Below are positions 1 to 6,853 of a stretch of 15,460 nt of DNA, in pieces; position 1 is the first letter of the stretch; every line of letters starts with the position of its first letter. The position numbers were made by a program, and so were the translations under genes. Origin of the DNA: Methanobacteriota archaeon (GTDB taxonomy: Archaea > Thermoplasmatota > Poseidoniia > Poseidoniales > Poseidoniaceae); the NCBI GenBank assembly GCA_002702945.1, contig PADF01000032.1:45762-61221 (forward strand), in the 5' to 3' direction. The notes under the pieces were generated by a model, which was not told where the DNA came from, searched no databases, and saw nothing but the letters and a program-made list of their open reading frames with translations.

Positions 1-755
1 AAACCAATCGTAACTTGGCCATCTTCTACAAAGTGACAAGCATAATTCTCAATCATATCACCACTTGATATATCAATTGAAGTAATCCATGCTCCATTTG
101 AGAATGTTAGATAACCGTCTGACTTAACCACAGTTAATGTTTGTGAATCGTCAGCTGGTAACCTAGGCATATTGTATGTCCACTGTGGTTGTCCTGAAGA
201 CAAACTATCTTGGTTCCAGAAACTTATTGAATCTTCCCAGTTGGTACTATTTCCAAGTAGTTCATGAGTAATAAATCCGTCCATGCCTACATCAATTAAA
301 TAATCTGATTCTATCTCATATGTATCAGTATATTCAAAATCATCTACATCAAAATCAATAACAAACATATGAGCAAGTGGGACTGTCGTATACATCAGAG
401 CAATGGCTAATACACCCATTATACCATACTTTATCAGCCACTCTTTTTTGTATCTTGCAAGCATGATAACGAAGGCTGTAAAAATAAAAATCATCACTAG
501 TTCAAGAAAAATATATCTTGCCTGGGTAGCACCTGATTCACCAAAAGCATGTAATTCTGCAACGTCATACCAAGGTCTGATGAATAATGAAATAAGAATA
601 GTTATGACGAACATGGACATCATACCCATCATTGATTTCATTTGTTCTCTCATCAATGAAAGAACTGAAGTTTCCGACGATAATTCCTTTTCTATTTGAG
701 CGAATTCTGGCGAGATTTGATTATCACCGGAACCGGCATCTAACTGTTCGCTCAT
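1..755 (-). CDS. Probable presenilin/SPP-type intramembrane aspartyl protease, N-terminal part (partial)
   Basis: Reading the minus strand from an ATG at 755 gives 251 open codons to the left edge, so the gene is cut. The product has a hydrophilic N-terminus (residues 1-40), then three hydrophobic segments at about 43-60, 81-100 and 108-127. A basic turn, RYKKEWLIKY (101-110), separates the last two. After the third segment comes an acidic, soluble-looking stretch (134-251) with short beta-like repeats (LTFSNGAWITSIDIS). The segment 43-127, including AFGESG (70-75) before the second helix and an FTAFVIML core, resembles the N-terminal helices of archaeal presenilin homologues; this is recalled family resemblance, not a search. 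The catalytic YD and GxGD motifs would lie left of position 1, so the protease call cannot be confirmed here. The soluble stretch would be an insertion between helices 3 and 4. An in-frame ATG at 779 would add eight residues (MQHRQRNS); neither start has a clear Shine-Dalgarno. The gene is divergent from folC. Confidence 0.6.
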   Translation of the reverse strand, partial: MSEQLDAGSGDNQISPEFAQIEKELSSETSVLSLMREQMKSMMGMMSMFVITILISLFIRPWYDVAELHAFGESGATQARYIFLELVMIFIFTAFVIMLARYKKEWLIKYGIMGVLAIALMYTTVPLAHMFVIDFDVDDFEYTDTYEIESDYLIDVGMDGFITHELLGNSTNWEDSISFWNQDSLSSGQPQWTYNMPRLPADDSQTLTVVKSDGYLTFSNGAWITSIDISSGDMIENYACHFVEDGQVTIG

Positions 756-795
756 ACTATTGCGTTGTCTATGTTGCATTTGAGTGTCTCGGAGA

Positions 796-817
796 TTCGC
801 CCCCTAAGGGGGGCGAA
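796..817. repeat. Perfect GC-rich palindrome in the divergent promoter region
   Basis: Left arm TTCGCCCCC (796-804), loop TAAG (805-808) and right arm GGGGGCGAA (809-817) form an uninterrupted 9-bp inverted repeat. It stands out in an otherwise AT-rich region. It lies between the starts of two genes transcribed away from it, so it is not a terminator for either visible gene. It sits just downstream, in minus-strand orientation, of a TTTATTTTC TATA-like stretch (824-816), a position where an operator or a 5'-leader hairpin would act. A smaller imperfect palindrome (CGAT-ATA-ATCG, 825-835) is adjacent. The regulatory role is inference. Confidence 0.55.
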
Positions 818-834
818 AATAAATCGATATAATC

Positions 835-886
835 GGAGGTGCTATTGAATAAAACCGAATGGACTAATTTGAGCGAATATGTCTGA
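835..886 (+). other. Possible SD-led TTG mini-ORF overlapping the folC start
   Basis: A strong Shine-Dalgarno-like GGAGGTG (835-841) is followed three bases later by TTG (845-847). That codon opens a 13-codon frame (M/LNKTEWTNLSEYV) ending at TGA 884-886, overlapping the folC ATG at 879 by eight bases in another frame. It could be a translated leader coupled to folC, a relic or error-split N-terminus of folC, or chance. The competing reading is a leaderless folC mRNA from the A/T-rich box GAATAAAACC (about 848-857), centred about 27 nt before ATG 879. Confidence 0.25.
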
Positions 887-2174
887 TATCAGGGGGTGGT
901 TAGAAATGACTAAGCAAAATGGTATGTCTCTAGATTTGAAAAATACATTTTCCATGGTTGAAAGGTTAAACTTAGATTTCCGTACCAAGAAGATAATACA
1001 TGTCGCAGGAAGTAATGGTAAAGGCACTGCGTGCGCTCTAATGTCTGCATCTCTCACTCTTTCAGGATGCTCAAACTTGATGTTTACTTCCCCTCATGTA
1101 TCACGCATCGAAGAAAGAGTTAGAATAAACTGTAAACCTATTTCAAAAGAGGAATTTGATTATGGACTAAATCAAATTTATCGTTTGTCGGTGGGTGAAA
1201 AGAAGTCAGATATGATTAATCTTACCTTCTTTGAGGTGACATTTCTAGTATCCTTGGTTTGTGCATTTAAATCTGAAGTTGAAGTAATAATTTTAGAAAC
1301 AGGGCTTGGAGGAAGATTAGATGCCACACGTTGTGTTCCTGCTGATATTTGCCTTCTTACATCTATAACGCTTGAACATACTGATATTCTAGGAAACAAT
1401 ATTGGTGATATCGCATCAGAAAAGGCCGCTATTGCAAGGCCAAACAAACCGATAATAGTAAGAGATATGGATGATGAAGAATTTAGAAATGCGGTATCAA
1501 ATGAGTCTCTAAATGCTGGTAATTTCAATTTAAATGAGCAGAAACTCCCTGCATTACCCAAATTTATCGAAATCCCTGATAGTATTTCTACTCGTGAAGA
1601 AGCTCTAATTTTAGCTAATGAAGTATTACTTGCGATTAATCTACCAAATAATATGCTAGAAAATGCAGATAGTTTGTTGAATTGGCCTGCCAGGCTGCAA
1701 CAGTTTAATCATAATTCAAATTCATATTTACTTGATGCTGCTCATAACCCTTCAGGGCTGGCAAGAATTCTGCCAGAACTAACACAAATAATCAGATCTT
1801 CCGCTCCTGTAATAGATGGAAAATTAAAGTGGACTCTAATTTTTGGTACTTCGCCACAAAAAGAATTAGACTTGATGATGGATTTAATTTTTAGATTATG
1901 TAATGAAATTGAACCCTGTAAAATTTGCTTAACTAAGCCCCATGGCGGTAGATATCCTGGTGTCGATTTAGACATCTTAGGTGGCTTTAGTTGGCCTACA
2001 AAGAATGTATTTGAATTTGAACAAGTACAATCAACACTAGAATTCCTTGGGTCTAATGATCTTTCAGAAAATGGACTAATTGTAAGCCTTGGTTCCCTAT
2101 ATCTTCAAGGAAATATTCTACAATACCTAGAATTAGATGGCGATGAACAACTTTCTCTTTTGCCGAAGCAATGA
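879..2174 (+). CDS. folC: Folylpolyglutamate synthase / dihydrofolate synthase family (FolC)
   Basis: This is an ATP-dependent ligase that adds glutamate to folates, or to dihydropteroate in bifunctional members; it is cytoplasmic. The 431 residues match the usual family length. Family signatures appear in order: the P-loop GSNGKGT (44-50), TSPHVSRIEERV (70-81) of the folate-binding loop, TFFEV (116-120), ETGLGGRLDAT (140-150), LEHTDILG (165-172) with its metal-ligand His, EKAAI (181-185) with the Lys usually carbamylated, WPARLQ (269-274), and DAAHNP (286-291) at the C-terminal domain. Start: an in-frame TGA at 870-872 blocks any longer frame, and the first helix expected in the family (MSDIRGWLEM) begins at this ATG. 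No good SD lies close to it. The gene is first in a plus-strand run, with a 34-nt gap to the deaminase. Whether it makes dihydrofolate or only extends the polyglutamate tail cannot be told from sequence. Confidence 0.93.
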   Translation: MSDIRGWLEMTKQNGMSLDLKNTFSMVERLNLDFRTKKIIHVAGSNGKGTACALMSASLTLSGCSNLMFTSPHVSRIEERVRINCKPISKEEFDYGLNQIYRLSVGEKKSDMINLTFFEVTFLVSLVCAFKSEVEVIILETGLGGRLDATRCVPADICLLTSITLEHTDILGNNIGDIASEKAAIARPNKPIIVRDMDDEEFRNAVSNESLNAGNFNLNEQKLPALPKFIEIPDSISTREEALILANEVLLAINLPNNMLENADSLLNWPARLQQFNHNSNSYLLDAAHNPSGLARILPELTQIIRSSAPVIDGKLKWTLIFGTSPQKELDLMMDLIFRLCNEIEPCKICLTKPHGGRYPGVDLDILGGFSWPTKNVFEFEQVQSTLEFLGSNDLSENGLIVSLGSLYLQGNILQYLELDGDEQLSLLPKQ

Positions 2175-2208
2175 TAGGTAAAGGCCTCGTAAGGTGTTTG
2201 GTGAGGGC

Positions 2209-2652
2209 ATGAGTGTTAAATGGGACCAACGATTTATTGAACTTGCCAAGCATATTGCTAATTGGAGTAAAGACCCCTCAACAAAAGTTGGATGTGTAGT
2301 TGTGGGAGAGGACAGAGAAATTCGATCTACTGGATTTAATGGATTTCCTCGAGGCATAAAAGATGATGAAGAAAGATTACTTGATAGAGAACAAAAATAT
2401 CCATTGATTTGTCACGCCGAAGAAAACGCAATTATGCATGCTGCAAGAATTGGTGTATCACTAAAGGGCAGTACTGCATATGTAACTTGGCCACCATGCA
2501 CCCGTTGTGCTAGATCATTAATTCAAGCCGGAATAAAAGAAATTGTCTATCCAAATCCCGGAAAAATCCCAGATAGGTGGATTGAAGATTTTAATATTTC
2601 AAACTCAATGATTAATGAAGCGGGTCTTTCAGTTAGAACTGTTGATTCTTGA
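2209..2652 (+). CDS. dCMP deaminase family protein (zinc-dependent CDA fold)
   Basis: The likely reaction is deamination of dCMP to dUMP, the substrate of thymidylate synthase. The 147-residue product carries the cytidine/deoxycytidylate deaminase signature: SKDPSTKVG (20-28), the substrate-side motif STGFNGFPRGI (40-50), CHAEENAI (68-75) with zinc-ligand His69 and proton-shuttle Glu71, and WPPCTRCA (94-101) with Cys97 and Cys100 as the remaining zinc ligands. FNGFPRGI and QAGIKEIVY favour the dCMP-deaminase branch over free cytidine deaminases. The ATG at 2209 was chosen because GGTGAGGG (2200-2207) sits directly upstream as a ribosome-binding site. A GTG at 2194 would add five residues (MFGEG) but has no SD. 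The gene lies between folC and the lipoprotein gene, and the folC link to dTMP synthesis is sensible. The exact base or nucleotide specificity is inferred. Confidence 0.88.
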   Translation: MSVKWDQRFIELAKHIANWSKDPSTKVGCVVVGEDREIRSTGFNGFPRGIKDDEERLLDREQKYPLICHAEENAIMHAARIGVSLKGSTAYVTWPPCTRCARSLIQAGIKEIVYPNPGKIPDRWIEDFNISNSMINEAGLSVRTVDS

Positions 2653-2689
2653 CCGCTGATTTGATGTCTTATATTATCATCGCAGGTGC

Positions 2690-3751
2690 ATGGGCCGGAC
2701 ACTCAATACTCTACTTGTTGTCTTACTCATGTTACTCTCGGGCTGTATTGATCCTACCGACCCTCTTGGAAAAAATCAATCTGAAAATGATGATTCAACC
2801 ATTGACACTGAGCCTGAACCTGAGCCTGAACCTGAGCCCGAACCTGAGCCCGAACCAGAGCCTGAACCGGAACCGGACCCCGAACCAGAGCCGGAACCGG
2901 AGCCAGAACCCACGAAACCATGTAATGGAATGTTGATTCTCTGTCTAAGGACATATGATAATGTAACATTCCCTGAAACACATAATGCATTTGCAACAGA
3001 AGATGATGGCATATTTTACCCTGCAAGTAATCATCGGACAGGTCTAAACCCACAATGGCAGGCAGGAATTAGGGCTTTTATGATAGATACACATTATGAG
3101 ACTCTGAATGACGAGACTGAAGGTAAAGTCAAGCTTTGTCATGGTGATGATTCCAGAGGCGCAAGCCCTTGTCATTACGGCAATGTTAGTGCAGTTGACT
3201 GGCTTTCAAGTCTTAATGATAAAATTGAATCTGAACCTCAAGATGTGGTAACAATATTGGTTGAAAATTATGTACAGCCCGAACATTTAGAACAGGTTTT
3301 TATTGATTCAGGAATTATGGACAAGGTTTTCATTCATGAGATGAATGAACCTTGGCCTACTCTACAATCGATGATTGATCAAAACACAAATGTAGTTATT
3401 TTTTGGGAGCAGGGGAGTGATTCAAATCATCCTTGGATACATGATTTCTTAACACACAGCTGGACAACAAATTTCGGTGAAAGGAGTACTTCTGAAATGA
3501 ACTGTGATGTTCTTAGAGGTGACGGAAACCAACAAGTTTACCATATGAATAATTGGCTAAGTAATGCTGTTGGACTCGCAGACCCTACTCAAGCAGATGA
3601 AGCAAATGATGTTGATTTCTTGGTAGAAAGGGCGAACGAATGTTGGAATCAACATGGTAAGAGGCCGACATTTATCGCTGTTGATTGGTGGCAGGAAGGA
3701 GACGTTGTTGAAGCAGCAGAAAGAATAAATTTACAAAATTCGGCTAACTAA
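2690..3751 (+). CDS. Lipoprotein with Glu-Pro stalk and PI-PLC X-like phosphodiesterase domain
   Basis: The 353-residue product begins with a lipoprotein signal: basic N-terminus MGR, a hydrophobic core, then lipobox LLSGC with Cys19. A polar linker follows, then 17 consecutive Glu/Asp-Pro dipeptides (41-74), a likely rigid stalk. The rest (about 85-353) resembles the TIM-barrel phosphatidylinositol-specific phospholipase C X domain: FPETHNAFA (94-102) with candidate catalytic His98, [12 protein letters not shown] (126-137) with Asp133, LCHGD (149-153) with candidate His151, [10 protein letters not shown] (185-194), and [14 protein letters not shown] near the C-terminus. Known X-domain enzymes cleave inositol phospholipids or GPI anchors; the actual substrate here is unknown. 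The protein should sit outside the cytoplasmic membrane, lipid-anchored at Cys19. AGGTG (2684-2688) is only one base from the ATG, so initiation is poorly defined. The 37-nt gap from the deaminase suggests co-transcription. The 3' end overlaps the convergent helicase gene by four bases. Confidence 0.8.
   Translation: MGRTLNTLLVVLLMLLSGCIDPTDPLGKNQSENDDSTIDTEPEPEPEPEPEPEPEPEPEPEPDPEPEPEPEPEPTKPCNGMLILCLRTYDNVTFPETHNAFATEDDGIFYPASNHRTGLNPQWQAGIRAFMIDTHYETLNDETEGKVKLCHGDDSRGASPCHYGNVSAVDWLSSLNDKIESEPQDVVTILVENYVQPEHLEQVFIDSGIMDKVFIHEMNEPWPTLQSMIDQNTNVVIFWEQGSDSNHPWIHDFLTHSWTTNFGERSTSEMNCDVLRGDGNQQVYHMNNWLSNAVGLADPTQADEANDVDFLVERANECWNQHGKRPTFIAVDWWQEGDVVEAAERINLQNSAN
2810..2911 (+). repeat. Degenerate hexamer tandem repeat encoding 17 (Glu/Asp)-Pro units
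   Basis: This stretch consists of 17 in-frame GA(A/G/C)-CCN hexamers (102 nt), all encoding Glu-Pro except unit 12, GACCCC, which encodes Asp-Pro. Third positions vary freely, with CCT common in the first half and CCG/CCA in the second. The repeat is therefore conserved at protein level while diverging in nucleotides. It separates the lipid anchor from the catalytic-looking domain. It also creates repetitive shadow frames on the opposite strand. Confidence 0.95.
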
Positions 3752-6700
3752 CCCCAGAATCTTCTTGTCCTAGCATATTCGATTTCAGCATTATGAATTG
3801 CTTTTAACAAACCATCAATATCATTTCTCTGAACCTTCCTCAAAATACGTTGTGCTGTTGCTTCTCCCACTCCTCGTGCCATTAAGCAAAGTATTCCTTC
3901 ATAACCTCGATTTTGTATGATTTCTGCATTCTTAACCATTCTAACTTGATCCGCTTCATCTTCAGAATTAATCCATGAATCGAGCATTTTTTCCATTCCT
4001 TCTCTAGAACAAGCAAGCATTGTACCTTTACATTTTAGACAAATATTCTTATCATTTAAATCGGGATATCTAGCAACTCTAAATCGCTTTTTAGCCTTAC
4101 ATTTTAAGCAACTAAGAACGGCTCTTTCATTGGTTAAACGTAGCTTCAATTTTTCTCTAACTGCAGCATTATCCCAATTAGGTAGTAACAGATCTCTGCT
4201 TGAACGTCTCGAAATACCTAATGGTCCGGAAGGAGTCAACTCAATTTGAATGATATCTTTTTGAATTGCATTTAACACATCTTTCGAACCATCGATGTCC
4301 ATTCTTTCAAAAAATAATTTTTCCAAAACCTCTTCCATGACTATAGTACCTCGGTATTTTTTGAGTAGTGCTTGAAGATTTATTTTTCTTGGATCTACTC
4401 CGTGTCTAAGAATCCCAAATGTTTTTGCAACTTGTGCAAATCTCCACCTTACCTGTCTAGAATTAGGCAGTGTTACACTCAACAATCCTTCTAATGCCTC
4501 TGGAGGGGTATTTCTAAGCCACCCTACAATATCCTCTGCCTTGACTTGACTTGCTTGTAAACCAATTCTTGTCGGTTCAACAATTAACCTACCCCAATGT
4601 CCCGATTTGGTAGATGCCATTGCCAAAATTAAATGACCTAGTGTTTCATTAATTTTCGAACCATGGCATGAATTTACTATTATTGCATCATTTCTTTCCT
4701 CAATTGTAATTGTTCTATCGGTAGGTAAACTACCCGTTACAGAAACATGGTTACCTATCTCTTCACTTAGCATTCCTAAAGCGTATTGATTTAGCGGGTA
4801 ATCCGATATCTGAGTTTTTCTTCTAGCGAAAATTTGCGTTGTATCAATTTCATCTTTTGAGATATCGTTCTCATTTAGATCGATGCCCAAGTCTTCGGCA
4901 ATTATTCCCCTCAACCGACCAATGTCTCTAGCAATATCTGGAGGTACTGGTGGCAATTCTCCAACCCACTGAGGAGCCTTTGCTTGATCTGAAACTGGAA
5001 CTACAAGTAACTCTGATTTCTCAGGATCTGCGTCTATTATCATCCATGTTCTTCCGGCTATTACAAATCTGCGAGTAGTTCCATCTTCATCTTCACCCGA
5101 GTCGTTCAATGAAAGAACAAATGCTTCATCTACTGAACCAATACTTTTCCTGGTTACACTATCTCTAACTAAGTATGATTGTTTATCTGGAATCATTGAA
5201 AGATGATTTGTCACCCATTGTCTTGTTCTTCCAGCAGTAGAAAACCAGCCTTTTTGGAACCTTTTTGGGACCTTGACTTTGATTTTCTTAATTTCATCAC
5301 TTATTTCTTCATCGGGAATAGAAAATAAAGGTCTTTCGTCAGGTAATGAATGTTGCTTGCTCTCAAGCCTAGCCAATTCATATACTGCTTTAGGCCATCT
5401 ATACCATGGTAATTCTTCTGGTTTAGATGTAAACCTTAGAATCCATCCATCAGAAAGGACAGTTAGAATTGATTCGGTTTTTTCCCTAGTCCAATCCTTG
5501 AATTGATTAGTATTAGATAGAATTTCAGTAGCCTCTTCAATGGGAAACGCACCAAAAGAATGAGCCATCATTACCAACTGATTTGCTACAACAGCTTTGG
5601 GGGATTTCCTCCATTCTACCGGTTCTATCTCTTGTTTCATTGCACGTTCTGCGATAACTGCTGATTCCGATATTTCATCACAATCCCAAGCGAGGATATT
5701 TCCTACTCCAATACCTCCTAAACGATGATCTGCTCTACCGACACGTTGTAACATTCGATCAACTGAACGTGGGCTCTTTATCTGAATTATACGGCTTATT
5801 TTTCCAACATCAATGCCCAACTCGAGACTAGATGTACAAACCAAACCTGAAATCTCTCCAGTCCTAAGTTGTTCTTCCATCTCAACTCTAGTCTGTGTTG
5901 CTAATGAACCATGATGAACTCCAATCTTCACATCAGGAGCCATCTTTTGTAATCTATTGGCAATGGTTTCAGCGTCATTACGACTATTCACAAAAAGTAA
6001 ACATGGAGGACTTTCTCTGATTATTTCCACCATCTCTCTAAATGTTGCATGAGCCCTAGGTGGCAAAGATAACTCAATCCCACCAACTTCATCTTCTGCT
6101 ATAGGTAAAGAAGTATCAACAATTAATTCTGTAGTCCTCTGCCCTGTCGCAATAATGGGTTTTCCATTTTCGCTGGAAAGCCACTTTGAAACATCTTCTG
6201 GATTGCCAACTGTTGCTGATAATCCTATTCTCTGAACCTTTCTACCGGATAGAGCTTCTAGTCTTGAAAGTCCAATTGAAAGTTGCCAACCTCTCTCACT
6301 GGCAGCCAAATCATGAACTTCATCAATAATTACTGCCCTAACGGTTTTGAGTAATTCTCTCAAATTCTTACCAGTGAACATCAATTGAAATGTTTCTGGA
6401 GTTGTCACTAGAATATGAGGTGGTTTACGAGTCTGACGTGTTCTCTCACTTTGAGTAGTATCGCCGTGTCTAATTCCAACTTTCAGTCCAACTGATTCAG
6501 CAATTTCATTAAGTCTGCGATCTATATCTCTATTCAAAGCCCTTAATGGCGTTATGTAAAGAACTGCTAGTGGCTCCCAATTTTCTTCTAAACACCTATG
6601 AATAATTGGTAAAACTGCAGAGAGAGTTTTTCCTGAACCTGTTGGAGCAATCAATAATCTATCTTTTCCAGCAATTATTTCGGGGATAGAAAGTTCCTGA

Positions 6701-6777
6701 ATCGGTGTAGCATTCCATCCTTTTTCATCTAGACAATTGTGAAGTTCTGAATTAAGCAGAGAAAATACATTTGACAT
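3748..6777 (-). CDS. lhr: Lhr-family superfamily 2 ATP-dependent helicase
   Basis: This 1009-residue protein is predicted to unwind or remodel nucleic acids using ATP. The helicase motifs are complete: Q-motif-like TPIQ (24-27), Walker A APTGSGKT (44-51), TPLRALNRD (76-84), TTPETFQLM (125-133), DEVH (152-155), SAT (187-189), the second RecA-like domain with NSRNDAE (264-270), [11 protein letters not shown] (315-325), and motif [10 protein letters not shown] (344-351). The long region after about 370, with HSFGAFP and WSTAGR-type segments, fits Lhr winged-helix and accessory domains. The C-terminus has a four-Cys cluster (Cys890, 893, 913, 916) that could bind zinc, then a helix-hairpin-helix-like segment, [13 protein letters not shown] (967-979). 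It starts at ATG 6775-6777, preceded by a purine-rich GGTGGGGAG a few bases upstream. It lies 76 nt downstream of the giant surface-protein gene, probably with its own promoter. Lhr proteins are linked to DNA repair and RNA metabolism; the precise subfamily is unresolved. Confidence 0.9.
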   Translation of the reverse strand: MSNVFSLLNSELHNCLDEKGWNATPIQELSIPEIIAGKDRLLIAPTGSGKTLSAVLPIIHRCLEENWEPLAVLYITPLRALNRDIDRRLNEIAESVGLKVGIRHGDTTQSERTRQTRKPPHILVTTPETFQLMFTGKNLRELLKTVRAVIIDEVHDLAASERGWQLSIGLSRLEALSGRKVQRIGLSATVGNPEDVSKWLSSENGKPIIATGQRTTELIVDTSLPIAEDEVGGIELSLPPRAHATFREMVEIIRESPPCLLFVNSRNDAETIANRLQKMAPDVKIGVHHGSLATQTRVEMEEQLRTGEISGLVCTSSLELGIDVGKISRIIQIKSPRSVDRMLQRVGRADHRLGGIGVGNILAWDCDEISESAVIAERAMKQEIEPVEWRKSPKAVVANQLVMMAHSFGAFPIEEATEILSNTNQFKDWTREKTESILTVLSDGWILRFTSKPEELPWYRWPKAVYELARLESKQHSLPDERPLFSIPDEEISDEIKKIKVKVPKRFQKGWFSTAGRTRQWVTNHLSMIPDKQSYLVRDSVTRKSIGSVDEAFVLSLNDSGEDEDGTTRRFVIAGRTWMIIDADPEKSELLVVPVSDQAKAPQWVGELPPVPPDIARDIGRLRGIIAEDLGIDLNENDISKDEIDTTQIFARRKTQISDYPLNQYALGMLSEEIGNHVSVTGSLPTDRTITIEERNDAIIVNSCHGSKINETLGHLILAMASTKSGHWGRLIVEPTRIGLQASQVKAEDIVGWLRNTPPEALEGLLSVTLPNSRQVRWRFAQVAKTFGILRHGVDPRKINLQALLKKYRGTIVMEEVLEKLFFERMDIDGSKDVLNAIQKDIIQIELTPSGPLGISRRSSRDLLLPNWDNAAVREKLKLRLTNERAVLSCLKCKAKKRFRVARYPDLNDKNICLKCKGTMLACSREGMEKMLDSWINSEDEADQVRMVKNAEIIQNRGYEGILCLMARGVGEATAQRILRKVQRNDIDGLLKAIHNAEIEYARTRRFWG

Positions 6778-6844
6778 ACTCTCCCCACCCCTGTGTAGTA
6801 TCCTTTAGCCTACCACTTTTGAGGATTTGTAGTAATCATCATTC

Positions 6845-6850
6845 AAAAAA
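6845..6850 (-). terminator. Oligo-T transcription terminator candidate after the giant gene
   Basis: On the minus strand a run of six T (plus-strand A6 at 6845-6850) follows three bases after the TGA stop (6854-6856) of the surface-protein gene. Archaeal RNA polymerase commonly terminates at T-runs without a hairpin. The remaining 67 nt up to the helicase start could then carry its own promoter, but I see no convincing TATA box there. A seven-base direct repeat, TGTAGTA on the plus strand (6794-6800 and 6828-6834), lies in the same gap and has no known role. Confidence 0.35.
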
Positions 6851-6853
6851 GGG

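Noticed and set aside
403..832. Two plus-strand frames (98 and 66 codons) opposite the left-edge gene
   Set aside because: They are antisense to the presenilin-like gene, whose minus-strand product has coherent membrane helices; the plus-strand products show no domain or start signal.
2194..2208. GTG at 2194 as the deaminase start
   Set aside because: It adds only MFGEG, has no ribosome site, and the ATG at 2209 is preceded by GGTGAGGG. It remains possible but is less likely.
2649..3053. Frames with Ser/Asn/Leu, Gly-Ser or Gln/Val repeats across the Glu-Pro region
   Set aside because: They are shadow readings of the same GAACCN hexamer repeat in other frames. Only the Glu-Pro frame continues into a recognisable signal peptide and enzyme domain.
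6778..6853. Direct repeat TGTAGTA in the gap upstream of the helicase as a regulator site
   Set aside because: Only seven bases, two copies and no palindromic character; too weak to separate from chance in AT-rich DNA.
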